From Lichenibacterium ramalinae (GTDB lineage Bacteria > Pseudomonadota > Alphaproteobacteria > Rhizobiales > Beijerinckiaceae): 64,000 nt of DNA. The stretch is from NCBI RefSeq assembly GCF_004137085.1, contig NZ_QYBC01000024.1:27314-91313 (forward strand). The letters are read 5' to 3'. The notes below the pieces were generated by a model. The model had not been told where the DNA came from and did not search any database. It saw nothing but the letters and a program-made list of their open reading frames with translations. Below are positions 55,764 to 63,766 of the stretch, piece after piece. The position numbers and the translations under genes were made by a program. The stretch's first letter is position 1; each line of letters starts with the position of its first letter.

Positions 55764-55826
55764 CGGGAGGCGCGGCGTGACGACGGCGCCCCGTCCCGGC
55801 AACCTCCCGAGATCGGCCGGCAGGTG

Positions 55827-56714
55827 CTAAAGGTGAGCCTGCCGGGGAGCGCCGGCGGGGACAACGGGCGCCGCCGGCCGGAGGTCGTCGATGTATTTGA
55901 AGCTCCAATCCTTCTTGCCGTTGTCGGCGGCGTAGGCGAAACGCAGGCTGCTGCAGCGAGCCGTCAGGGGGCCCATCTCGGGCCGCCTGGGCGCGTGCAT
56001 GTTGGGGAGGCGGATCGACCAGTTCGCCACGTAGGAAACGAGTTCCGTCAGGTGCGAGACGATGTCCAGCGGGCCGTCGGCATAGACAGGATTGGGGATG
56101 ATCAGCCGCGACCTGACCCGCCCGTTGGCGGTCTTGGCGAAATAGTCGACGATCTCGCCGGATGCGACGTAGGTCTGTCCCCGCGGTTGCCGCGGCAGCA
56201 CGATCAGCCCGGCACAGGTCCCGGCCCTGCTCTTCAGGAAATGGTAGTATCGCTCCAGCAGGAACCCATAGTCCTTGCGGAGCCGGTCCTCGAAGCGGGT
56301 CGGTATGGCGTCGGCGGGAAAAAACATCGCGAAGGCGATAGCGCCGAAATCGCGCGCCAGGGAGAGGGCACAGTCGCAGTAGGCGATCTTGGCCTGAGCC
56401 AGCGCGGCGCTGACCTGCGAATTCGTGAGTCTCGCCTGCGGCCCGAAACCGCTCGCCAAGGAACAGCTCAGATCATCGGAGCGCGGATGTAGGGCTGCGC
56501 TCTCATAGACCTTGAGGCCGAGCAGCGCACGAGCTTCGGCATAGCGCCCATCGTGATCGATCAGTTGCTGACCGAAGAACTGTTGCTGGGCGTCTTTCAA
56601 TCGCTGCGACAACGACCAGACGTGGACATCCTCCACCGCCAGGCCCGTCAACACGCCATACGGCGAACTTACCTGCCGATCGCTGGGTTCGTCGACGAAC
56701 AACAACCAGCTCAT
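55827..56714 (-). CDS. DUF3800 domain protein
   Basis: A 295-aa protein that opens with MSWLLFVDEPSD, the position of the FVDESGD acidic motif in DUF3800, an RNase H-like family with no firmly known role. Later segments DCALSLARDFGAIAFAMFF and LLERYYHFLKSR also fit, as does a late Asp-rich strand (IVDYFAKTANGRVRSRL). In this copy Pro replaces the usual Ser in the first motif. Members often occur in mobile or defence-related neighbourhoods, but this one sits beside a porin gene. Confidence 0.72.
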   Translation of the reverse strand: MSWLLFVDEPSDRQVSSPYGVLTGLAVEDVHVWSLSQRLKDAQQQFFGQQLIDHDGRYAEARALLGLKVYESAALHPRSDDLSCSLASGFGPQARLTNSQVSAALAQAKIAYCDCALSLARDFGAIAFAMFFPADAIPTRFEDRLRKDYGFLLERYYHFLKSRAGTCAGLIVLPRQPRGQTYVASGEIVDYFAKTANGRVRSRLIIPNPVYADGPLDIVSHLTELVSYVANWSIRLPNMHAPRRPEMGPLTARCSSLRFAYAADNGKKDWSFKYIDDLRPAAPVVPAGAPRQAHL

Positions 56715-56768
56715 CGCGCTTCTCGTCTATCGGGGAAGACGTCAGGACGGCTGCACGAAGGCGGGGGT

Positions 56769-56796
56769 GGGACTCGGCGGCGAGCCGCCGAGTCCC
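56769..56796 (-). terminator. hairpin downstream of porin
   Basis: GGGACTCGGCGG (56769-56780) and CCGCCGAGTCCC (56785-56796) form a perfect 12-bp stem with a 4-base loop, 19 bp past the porin stop codon. No T-tract follows; still the best terminator candidate for this highly expressed gene class. Confidence 0.75.
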
Positions 56797-56815
56797 GGTT
56801 TGTGCGAGGCCGATC

Positions 56816-58225
56816 TCAGAAGTCGCGCTCGACACGGAGGCGAGCCTCGAAGGCATCGGGGTTCTTGGAGATGCCGACCGGCAGGGCCGAGGCGGCCTGG
56901 CCGGGGTTGTGGGCGAGGGTCTGGTCGAGATGGGCGTAGAACACCTCGACGCCGAACTCGAGGTTCTTCACGGGATCCCAAAGGAACTGGTTGCCGACGC
57001 GATACTGGCTCATGTCGCCGAGGCCGCCGAGCGTCCAGTCGATGTTCTTCGCGCGGCCGTAGCTCGACTCTTCATAGGAGGCGAACAGCACGTCGTGGAA
57101 GTTGGGCGTGAAGTAGTGGTTGATGGCGGCCATGACCGAGAAACCGCTGCTCTTCTCGAGCGAGTAGCCACCGGCACTGCCAGGAACGCCGATCGCGATG
57201 GCATCGCGGTCGACATGCTGGAAGCCGCCGAGCAGGCGGGAGTTGAAGCCCGAGTTCGCGTAGCCGACCGAGTCCTGGTAGAGGTAGGCACCGTTCTGGT
57301 AGGCACCCTGCACCCACAGATCGTCACCGGCAGCGAGCATCGGCAGCTTCAGCCGGATACCGCCCTGCACGGCGAAACCGTCGTCGTCCTTCTTGGCGAA
57401 GCCCTGACCGTTGGTGCCAGCGAAGGCGCCTGCAACGGTGTTGATCTGGTGGTAGGCAGCGCTCAGCTGCGCGGCGCCCCAGGCCTGGTCGACCCGGAGC
57501 TGGCCGACGAGATCCGGGACGGTCTCACCGCCGTACTGGGCGGCGGAGGCCACCGCGAACCGACCGCCCGAGATCGAGCCGATACCATCGTTACGGACGT
57601 TGTGATCTTCGACCGAGAACGTCGCCGAGAAGCCGCCGTTGCCGTTGTAGGTATAGGCGAAGACTTCGTTGCTCAAGTCGGAGTTGGCGATGCCTTCGTA
57701 GTTGTAGTTGTCGGCATAGAAATCGAAGAACGACTGGACGCGACCGGCCGTGATGCCGGCGAACTGGATGAAGCCCTTGTCCAGGTAAGTCAGGTTGCCG
57801 CCCTGGTTGGCGAAGGAGTTGGCGCCGCCGGCGAGGCCGCCACCCTGATAGAGGCCCTGGTAACGATCGGCCTGGATGGCGATGAAGCTTCGGAGCGTGC
57901 CATAGGCGGTCTGGGTGCGGACGTCGGTCGTCAGCTGGCCGCGGGCGAAGAAGCCCGACTGATCCTGGTTCCGACCCACAACGATCAAGCCGGTATCGGG
58001 CCGGAAGATGCGGCCTGCACTGATGAAGGCGCCTTCGACGCGCACCAGGCCACCGATCTTCAAGCAGGTATCGGTGCCAGGAATGTAGAAATACCCTGTG
58101 CCGGTCCAGTCGCAGACCCGAACATAGTCGACGGGAGCGGCTTTTCTGACCGGAAGATCGGCGGCGTGCGCGCCAGCAACCGTCATCGTTGCCGCCGACA
58201 TCAGGATGAGACGTTTAAATTGCAT
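56816..58225 (-). CDS. outer membrane porin (Omp2b/RopA-like family)
   Basis: A 469-aa beta-barrel porin. Signal peptide MQFKRLILMSAATMTVAGAHA, then the family-typical ADLPVRKAAPVDYVRVCDWTGTGYFYIPGTDTCLKIGG with a cysteine pair, repeated amphipathic strands, and a C-terminal strand ending in Phe (LRVERDF), the usual BAM signal. This is the main general porin type of Hyphomicrobiales. ATG 58225 is chosen for the signal peptide. It is transcribed alone, with a long upstream region. Confidence 0.93.
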   Translation of the reverse strand: MQFKRLILMSAATMTVAGAHAADLPVRKAAPVDYVRVCDWTGTGYFYIPGTDTCLKIGGLVRVEGAFISAGRIFRPDTGLIVVGRNQDQSGFFARGQLTTDVRTQTAYGTLRSFIAIQADRYQGLYQGGGLAGGANSFANQGGNLTYLDKGFIQFAGITAGRVQSFFDFYADNYNYEGIANSDLSNEVFAYTYNGNGGFSATFSVEDHNVRNDGIGSISGGRFAVASAAQYGGETVPDLVGQLRVDQAWGAAQLSAAYHQINTVAGAFAGTNGQGFAKKDDDGFAVQGGIRLKLPMLAAGDDLWVQGAYQNGAYLYQDSVGYANSGFNSRLLGGFQHVDRDAIAIGVPGSAGGYSLEKSSGFSVMAAINHYFTPNFHDVLFASYEESSYGRAKNIDWTLGGLGDMSQYRVGNQFLWDPVKNLEFGVEVFYAHLDQTLAHNPGQAASALPVGISKNPDAFEARLRVERDF

Positions 58226-59155
58226 CGAAAGCCACCATTGTTGTCGTGCCTTGCAATGCAACAGGCACCGCGGTTGAGGCAAACTATTCATATCCTTGTC
58301 ACGTCACGCCGCCAACCGGGATCGATGCCTTACAGGCCGATCCCAACTCTCTAAATGGCGCATGAGATAAATCTGCAACAACAGAATACATTGCTGAACC
58401 AGTCTGTGTTGGTCACATCCTTCCCCAGCGAAAATCCCGGGAGCCTGATGCTTGCCTCAACATCTTTGCCTCGTGTTCCGCAACGGGATCAGCCATGGCG
58501 GCGAAGACCATTCGGATGACCACCGGAACCGAAGCGGGAAATGTGGCTCGCAGTGCGTTGGTTTCGGCCGAGGCGGGGGACAGAGTGGCAGAACCAAGCT
58601 CCGCGACTGGGCTGGCGAGCATCGACGACTTCGTCGATCATCGGACCGAGACGTCGCATCCGCTTCGATCGGTTTGGAACCGCTGCCCCGAGGGCACGTT
58701 GGGCTCCTCACGAGCCGGAGCCGGAGGCCCGTCTCGACGGCCACCAGCGCTCTGCGTCTGATCCGCCGTTGAACCGTTCCGAGTCGCCACTCCGGGTTCG
58801 GCGAGGCTCGGCCCGGTCGCCGCGCCGAGGCAGGGCGGTCGAGCATGCAAGGGGATGTCGGCCGGAACGAACTAGGCGGGAACGAAGACGGCTGAATGCG
58901 ACAAGCGCCGCCCCACCCTTTCGGGCAGGGCGGCGCTCTGGCAATGGTGCCCTGCCGTGGGTGGGGCGAAGATGCGCGGTGAAGCCGGCAGGGCCTACGG
59001 CATCATGGCCCCCGGCGGGCGGGCATCAGGACCGGATGCGGTGCACCGGCGCTCCACAGCAGGATCGGCCTTCTTCGAGGCGCCTTGGCGGTTCCAAGCC
59101 GATCAGACTGCTCACGCTTCGACGTCGGAGTGAATTCGCCGAAGGCGAAAGCGCT
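58226..59155. other. long intergenic region upstream of porin
   Basis: About 930 bp without a supported gene. The first 220 bp are AT-richer (TAAATCTGC, TACATTGCTGAACC) and should hold the porin promoter, though I cannot fix boxes. A strong hairpin lies at 58904-58937 (AGCGCCGCCC with GGGCGGCGCT). The end, 59136-59155, is part of a palindromic repeat shared with 50218-50238. Frames of 80-200 codons in both strands show no family and look compositional; a small RNA cannot be excluded. Confidence 0.5.
58904..58937. terminator. strong isolated hairpin
   Basis: AGCGCCGCCC (58904-58913) pairs with GGGCGGCGCT (58928-58937) across 14 bases. No gene ends beside it, so it may belong to an unannotated transcript or small RNA. 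Confidence 0.5.
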
Positions 59156-59156
59156 C
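59135..59156. repeat. second copy of palindromic element
   Basis: The sequence TTCGCCGAAGGCGAAAGCGC and two further bases abut the stop codon of the glycosidase-like gene. Twenty-one bases are identical to the reverse complement of the element at 50217-50247. The TTCGCC/GGCGAA core can form a hairpin. Confidence 0.55.
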
Positions 59157-61315
59157 TAGGAGTGGAAGGAAAAGCTGTGCGAACCTGACGACAGGAGGGC
59201 CGTCGTGCTTGTCGCGTTTACACTACCGTCGTAGGTGATGCCGTTCACATACAGATTGCGGTCCGTGCTGGGCGTGCCCGCATAAGCATCGTTGAGGAAA
59301 TTCACCGCGACTTGATGCGTTCCCGCACCCCAGTTTCCATAGACGTCGAGCAGGTCGGACTTCTTCGACCCCTGTGCAGCTCCGGCTGTCAGCGTTCCTC
59401 CGACCTGATGGCCGTCCACCGAAACCGTGTACTGGGCATCTCCCTTATAGGCGTCCTCGCCTATGGCGAGCTGGAGCTGATCTTTACCGCTGCCGATCGA
59501 CTGGTTCTGACCGCCGTCGCTGACGGGGGTGACGTCCGTGTAGTTGAACGACTGCATGCCCCCCGATAACAGCGCCAGCGTGCCGGCATGCACGCTCGCC
59601 CCGTCGAAGGTGGCACCGTCGACATAAAGGTTGCGATCCGTACTCGGCGTGCCCGCGTAGGCATCGTTCAGGAAGTTGACGCCTACGGCGTGGCTGCCCG
59701 CGCCCCAGTTACCGTAGATCGTCAGCGTATCATCTGCACCCGCCGCGTGCGCAGCTCCGGCCGTCAGTGTTCCGGTGACCTGCTTGCCATCCACCGAAAC
59801 AGCATATTGCGCGTTTCCCTGATAGGCATCCTCGCTGATCGACAGCACGAGCTTGTCGAGCCCGCTACCCGTCGTCGTCGAACCCGACGACGGCGTGCTG
59901 CCCGTCGTCGCAGTCGAGCCGCCCGTCGAGGAACTCGACGACATGCCAGAGCCGCTCGGCGTGGTCGAGACGGTCGGGGTTGAAACGTTGGGGGTGGTCG
60001 GGACGGCAGGGGTCGTCGACACGGTCGGGGTGGTCGACACGGTCGGGGTGGTCGACACGGTCGGGGCGCTGCTGCTCGAGGACGAGTTCGACGAGGTCGC
60101 CGCACCGACCTGAACGATCAGCGGATGATCGGTCACCTGGAGTTGGACGGAACTCGTGCTCGCGTAGGTGGCGATCGGTGCCGTTCCGGACAGCAGGTCG
60201 TAGACCGAAACCTGATGCGCGCCATCGAGGTTCACCGTCTCGGTCGTGGTCGGGGCCGCGACCTCGCTCTTGGTGCTGGCGTTCCACAGCGGCGGCTCGG
60301 CCCAGACCGCGATATCGGTCGTGCCGTCCGACTTGCCGATCTCCAGGCTGTTACCGGTCGAAGGCTGACCCGACACGCTGTAATTCAGGACCGAAAGCGA
60401 GAAGCTGGATGCGTTCGCCCCCTTGTCCGCCAGGATCGCCGTCAGGTTATGGATCCCCGTCGCGGCAAGCTTCGGGTTGTTGTTTTCGTCGAAGAGGCCG
60501 TAGCCGTCGTCTCCCTGCGGGGAGCCCGGCTTGTAAGCGTCGAGGAGTTGGTAGAGGTCCGTGCCGGAGGAGCCGTCCTTGGCGGCGTCCATCAGCAGGT
60601 CGAGCGTGTATTTCCCCTGAACGGTGGCGTCGACGCCGTTCACGTCGGATAGGTTGGTCGTGTAGCCCGCTTCCGTATAGACGAACTTGCCTCGAGCGCC
60701 GGTCTCGTTGCCCAGCGCCGCCGCGGGATCGACCCAGGAGGCCGGGGCCTGCCCGCCCTGCGGATAGGGGTGTTGGTTGTCGTAGTCGGCGAGGCCGGCC
60801 GTCGTGCTCGGGTTCGGACCGGCGGCAAAGCCCACCGTGTTGTAGCCGGTGAAGTAATCCACCGAGACGCCTGCCAGCGCGGGCGTGCTCTTGACGGTCT
60901 GGTACAGGTACTGCTGGAGCGCCGTCGCGCCCTGCAGGCCGCCGACGCCGTTGAACGTCAGGCTCTGATTGTTGATCTCGTTCGGGCCCTCGATCGCTTT
61001 GACGCTGCCCGGCACGGCGGCTTCGAGCTGCCCGATCGTGTTCAGCGTCGACTGGACCGAGGCGGTCGTCGACGCATCCCCACCCACGACGAACGTGAAT
61101 TGCTCGCCCGCCTTGGCGAGCTGGATGTAGGACGCGAGCGGGGCCGACCCGTTCTGACCGTTGGAAATGCCGTCCCGCAGTTCCGACAGGCCAAGGTATT
61201 TGATGTCCGCCTGCACGTTGGATAAGTTTGCATACCCGCCGTCCGTGTAGGCAATGTGAGTGGCTACTCCGACATCGTTAACGAAATCTGAAGCCCTGAT
61301 TGCTGATACGGTCAT
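59156..61315 (-). CDS. glycosidase-like protein with two CBM60-like modules
   Basis: A 719-aa protein. The N-terminal 390 residues look like a TIM-barrel glycosidase (GH39/GH5-like): acid/base candidate Glu113 in EGPNEINN and nucleophile candidate Glu215 in VYTEAGYTT, plus DNQHPYPQGG. A Ser/Thr/Pro linker (about 405-485) includes tandem TVSTTP units. Two homologous modules follow (about 490-590 and 605-700), each with EDAY-G-AQY-VSVDGKQV, TLTAGAA and YGNWGAG-H-V-VNFLNDAY, the xylan-binding (CBM60-like) pattern that binds calcium. No N-terminal signal peptide is seen, so secretion, if any, would use a different route such as type I. Substrate unknown; a role in polysaccharide processing or biofilm is an inference. 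Confidence 0.75.
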   Translation of the reverse strand: MTVSAIRASDFVNDVGVATHIAYTDGGYANLSNVQADIKYLGLSELRDGISNGQNGSAPLASYIQLAKAGEQFTFVVGGDASTTASVQSTLNTIGQLEAAVPGSVKAIEGPNEINNQSLTFNGVGGLQGATALQQYLYQTVKSTPALAGVSVDYFTGYNTVGFAAGPNPSTTAGLADYDNQHPYPQGGQAPASWVDPAAALGNETGARGKFVYTEAGYTTNLSDVNGVDATVQGKYTLDLLMDAAKDGSSGTDLYQLLDAYKPGSPQGDDGYGLFDENNNPKLAATGIHNLTAILADKGANASSFSLSVLNYSVSGQPSTGNSLEIGKSDGTTDIAVWAEPPLWNASTKSEVAAPTTTETVNLDGAHQVSVYDLLSGTAPIATYASTSSVQLQVTDHPLIVQVGAATSSNSSSSSSAPTVSTTPTVSTTPTVSTTPAVPTTPNVSTPTVSTTPSGSGMSSSSSTGGSTATTGSTPSSGSTTTGSGLDKLVLSISEDAYQGNAQYAVSVDGKQVTGTLTAGAAHAAGADDTLTIYGNWGAGSHAVGVNFLNDAYAGTPSTDRNLYVDGATFDGASVHAGTLALLSGGMQSFNYTDVTPVSDGGQNQSIGSGKDQLQLAIGEDAYKGDAQYTVSVDGHQVGGTLTAGAAQGSKKSDLLDVYGNWGAGTHQVAVNFLNDAYAGTPSTDRNLYVNGITYDGSVNATSTTALLSSGSHSFSFHS

Positions 61316-61948
61316 AATGCAAATCCCAGATCACCGCGCAACGATACTTCGCGGGGCTGGCGCGAGGCCTGCGGCGACGCTGCTTCCCCTACGGCTAGAC
61401 GATGTCATGGAAGCGGACGACGGTGTGCGAGAGGTTCGATGCCGGTATAGCGGGCATCTGCTCGAAAGCGGACGTGGTCGGTGGGCGTCTCGTTCGGCGG
61501 CAGCGCGAGGCAGCAGTCCTACCGTAGGGTCCGAGCCCGACCGCGCGCGAACGGCCCCATGGCCCCGACGTCCTCTCGGGCAGCGGGGCGGATCGTCGGC
61601 ACGCTGCCAGCTTCGGAGGTCGTCGAACCTCGGCGGGGCCGCCTGCCGGTCATGGTGCGGCGCCGGCCCGTGCACGAGCGTTTCCATGTCGTGCAGGTCG
61701 GTCCGCGTGAGCGTCAACGGCACGCCCATGCCGACCCAAGCGCCGCTCTCGACCCAGCGCTGCGGCGGCACCTGCTCGTCGCGGGCACAGGGTTCGAGAA
61801 GGTTTCGGGCGAGGGCGTGCTCGCGCGCCGTTTCGCCGTCCGCCCGGACGCGACCGGCCACGCCGCCATCCTGGCGCTGTGGACGGGCCGGCGGCAGCGG
61901 AGGGTGCAGACGTGCAGGCCACGGACCGGCTCGAGGTGCCGAGATGGC
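61316..61948. other. intergenic with possible unrecognised frame
   Basis: About 630 bp between the glycosidase gene and tRNA-Arg. A minus-strand frame at 61331-61861 includes RWVESGAWVGMGVPLTLTRT, which could be a fragment of a real gene, but the N- and C-terminal parts are low-complexity and no family is recognised. No hairpin or RNA gene was identified; the glycosidase promoter should lie at the left edge. Confidence 0.35.
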
Positions 61949-62025
61949 TGGCGACTCCGGAAGGGCTCGAACCTTCGACCTGCCGCTTAGAAGGCGGCTG
62001 CTCTATCCAACTGAGCTACGGAGCC
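61949..62025 (-). tRNA. tRNA-Arg (anticodon UCU)
   Basis: A 77-nt cloverleaf on the minus strand with encoded CCA. Acceptor GGCTCCG/CGGAGTC (one G-T pair), D arm AGCTCAGTTGGATAGAGC, anticodon stem GCCGC/GCGGC with loop CTTCTAA (anticodon TCT, reads AGA), and T arm AGGTTCGAGCCCT. Confidence 0.96.
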
Positions 62026-62069
62026 TCACACCGCCGGGCTGCGACGGCATGCAGGGGATGGACGCGGGA

Positions 62070-62381
62070 TCAGTGGGTCCAGGGACCCATGCGCGTCGAT
62101 TTGAAATTGTCGGAGTAGGACAGGCCACGCCGTACCTGCTCGGGGGCCGGGTCTTCGACCTCGAAGGCGATGCCACGCTTCTCGGCGAAGGCGATCGCCT
62201 CCTCCCGCGTGTCGAACGGCACCTTGACTTGGCGCTCGGTCTCCGACGAGCCGGTCCAACCCATCAGCGGCTCGATCTCGACGGGCTCGAGGCGCTCGTA
62301 TTCCAGCAGCCAGGCCTTGGTGCGGGCATGCCCGGACTGGGTCGCGCCACGGGTCGGCCGATAGATGCGGGCGATGGTCAA
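62070..62381 (-). CDS. NADH dehydrogenase accessory subunit, NDUFS4-like
   Basis: A 103-aa protein of the ETC complex I subunit family (mitochondrial NDUFS4/18-kDa homologue of alphaproteobacteria): ARIYRPTRGATQSGHARTKAW, EPLMGWTGSSET, VKVPFDTREEAIAFAEKRGI and SYSDNFKSTRMGPWTH, the last being the typical end. It stabilises the NADH-binding arm of complex I. The start is taken as TTG 62381, with GAGGTG four bases before it; ATG starts upstream would add Arg-rich residues not found in the family. It lies between two tRNA genes. Confidence 0.9.
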   Translation of the reverse strand: MTIARIYRPTRGATQSGHARTKAWLLEYERLEPVEIEPLMGWTGSSETERQVKVPFDTREEAIAFAEKRGIAFEVEDPAPEQVRRGLSYSDNFKSTRMGPWTH

Positions 62382-62447
62382 GATACACCTCGGGTAGCGG
62401 CGGACGGGCACCCGATCCGGGCCCCGACCCAAACTGCGGCGATCGAC

Positions 62448-62524
62448 TGGTCGGGGCGGCAGGATTCGAACCTGCGACCCTCTGCTCCCAAAGCAGATGC
62501 GCTACCAGGCTGCGCTACACCCCG
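62448..62524 (-). tRNA. tRNA-Pro (anticodon UGG)
   Basis: A 77-nt cloverleaf on the minus strand with encoded CCA. Acceptor CGGGGTG/CGCCCCG, D arm AGCGCAGCCTGGTAGCGC, anticodon stem TCTGC/GCAGA with loop TTTGGGA (anticodon TGG), T arm CAGGTTCGAATCCTG. Confidence 0.96.
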
Positions 62525-62582
62525 ATCGACTGACGATCCCCGACGGCGCCAGGGCTAACATGGTGGGGCCGCCCCGACAAGG

Positions 62583-63056
62583 TCAGGGCTTGAACATGGG
62601 GTCGCTCACGCGGTCGCCCGGCTTCACGCCGATGCGCGCCGCCGTGCCGGCATTCACCTCCAGCACGCCGAGCACGTCGCCGCCCGACGGGATGATGGTT
62701 TCCGACAGGGGTTCGGCATTCCGCTTCACCGAAACGACCCGGCCGTCGGCCGCGATGAACACCATGTCGAGCGGCAGATAGGTGTTCTTCATCCACATGC
62801 TGACGGGCTGCGACGTGCCGAAGTCGAACAGCATGCCCCGGTCGGCATCGAGTTGCCGGCGGAACATGAGGCCGCGTTCGAGTTCGTCCCGGGTCCGCAT
62901 CACGTCGACGGCGAAGTGATGGGCGCCGCTGGACGTGGCGATCACGAGGTCGTCGGTCGCCGCCCGGGAGGGCGCCGGGGCGAGGCAGCATGCCGTCGCC
63001 ATGGCGGCGACGGCGAGGGTCGCGAAGGAGAGGACGGGTCTGGCGTTTCGAGGCAT
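62583..63056 (-). CDS. DUF192 family exported protein
   Basis: A 157-aa protein with a signal peptide (LSFATLAVAAMATACCLAPA, cleavage near SRA-A) and the DUF192 core: ELERGLMFRRQLDADRGMLFDF, VSMWMKNTYLPLDMVFI, VLEVNAGTAARIGVKPGD. The family is small, often membrane or periplasmic, and of unknown function. ATG 63056 gives a proper signal sequence. It follows the cold-shock gene by 56 bp on the same strand and may share its transcript. Confidence 0.9.
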   Translation of the reverse strand: MPRNARPVLSFATLAVAAMATACCLAPAPSRAATDDLVIATSSGAHHFAVDVMRTRDELERGLMFRRQLDADRGMLFDFGTSQPVSMWMKNTYLPLDMVFIAADGRVVSVKRNAEPLSETIIPSGGDVLGVLEVNAGTAARIGVKPGDRVSDPMFKP

Positions 63057-63112
63057 GGCGGCGATCCGGGGGCGGGCGCACCCCGCGTCTGCGGGGCGCT
63101 CGCCGTGGCTGC

Positions 63113-63766
63113 TCAATGCGACGAGGCCGATCCGGTTTCAAGGGGACGCACTTCGGCCGCCATGAGGCCCTTCGGCCCATCGCCGAACCGCACCAGCACG
63201 CTCTCGCCCGGCTTGAGCTCCGTCATGCCGAAACGCCGCATGATCTCGATATGGACGAAGATGTCCTCCGTCCCCTCCCCGCGGGACACGAAGCCGAAGC
63301 CCCGCACGCGGTTGAACCACTTCACGACCGCGATCTCGAAGCCGCCCGTCGGCACGATCTGCACATGCGTGCGGGCCGGCGGCGTCTGGGATGGGTGGAT
63401 GGCGGTGGACAGGTCGAGCGACAGCACGCGGAACACCTGGAGGCCCTTGGTTCGCCGCAACACCTCGCAGACCACGCGCGCGCCCTCGCGGGCCGCCTGG
63501 AAGCCGTCGCGCCGCAGGGTCGTCACGTGGATCAACACGTCCGGGAGGCCGTTGTCGGGCACGATGAAGCCGTAACCCTTGGATACGTCGAACCACTTGA
63601 TCTCGCCCGCGATCTCCACGAGATCGAGCGGCGCGTCGCCGGCGTCCGCAAGGTCCGACTGCAGGTCCAAGGCCTGATCTTTGCTGCCCAACACGACCAC
63701 CCTGTCCAGAAGCGCCGGCATGCCGATCCGCAACGCCGCAGTGACCTCGGCTGCGATGCGAATCAA
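63113..63766 (-). CDS. double cold-shock-domain protein
   Basis: A 217-aa protein with two cold-shock domains: about residues 52-118 (GEIKWFDVSKGYGFIVPDNG, then DVLIHV) and about 142-210 (VVKWFNRVRGFGFVSRG, then DIFVHI). Each has the RNP1-like KGYGFI or RGFGFV and RNP2-like VLIHV or IFVHI nucleic-acid binding strands. Two-domain forms are usual in alphaproteobacteria and are often growth-phase or stress controlled. The N-terminal 50 residues are variable and the start is uncertain (63766, or ATG 63721). Confidence 0.9.
   Translation of the reverse strand: MIRIAAEVTAALRIGMPALLDRVVVLGSKDQALDLQSDLADAGDAPLDLVEIAGEIKWFDVSKGYGFIVPDNGLPDVLIHVTTLRRDGFQAAREGARVVCEVLRRTKGLQVFRVLSLDLSTAIHPSQTPPARTHVQIVPTGGFEIAVVKWFNRVRGFGFVSRGEGTEDIFVHIEIMRRFGMTELKPGESVLVRFGDGPKGLMAAEVRPLETGSASSH

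Noticed and set aside
58495..58761. 88-aa frame in the porin upstream region
   Set aside because: The first 45 residues look moderately protein-like, but no ribosome site or family is seen and the C-terminal half is compositional.
59985..60070. Tandem short repeats suggestive of a CRISPR or minisatellite
   Set aside because: They encode the TVSTTP linker units of the glycosidase-like protein. No CRISPR array (constant repeats with unique spacers) was found anywhere in the window.
61949..62524. tRNA pair as an integration site
   Set aside because: Both tRNA genes are complete, the gene between them is a native complex I subunit, and no integrase or duplicated tRNA end is present.
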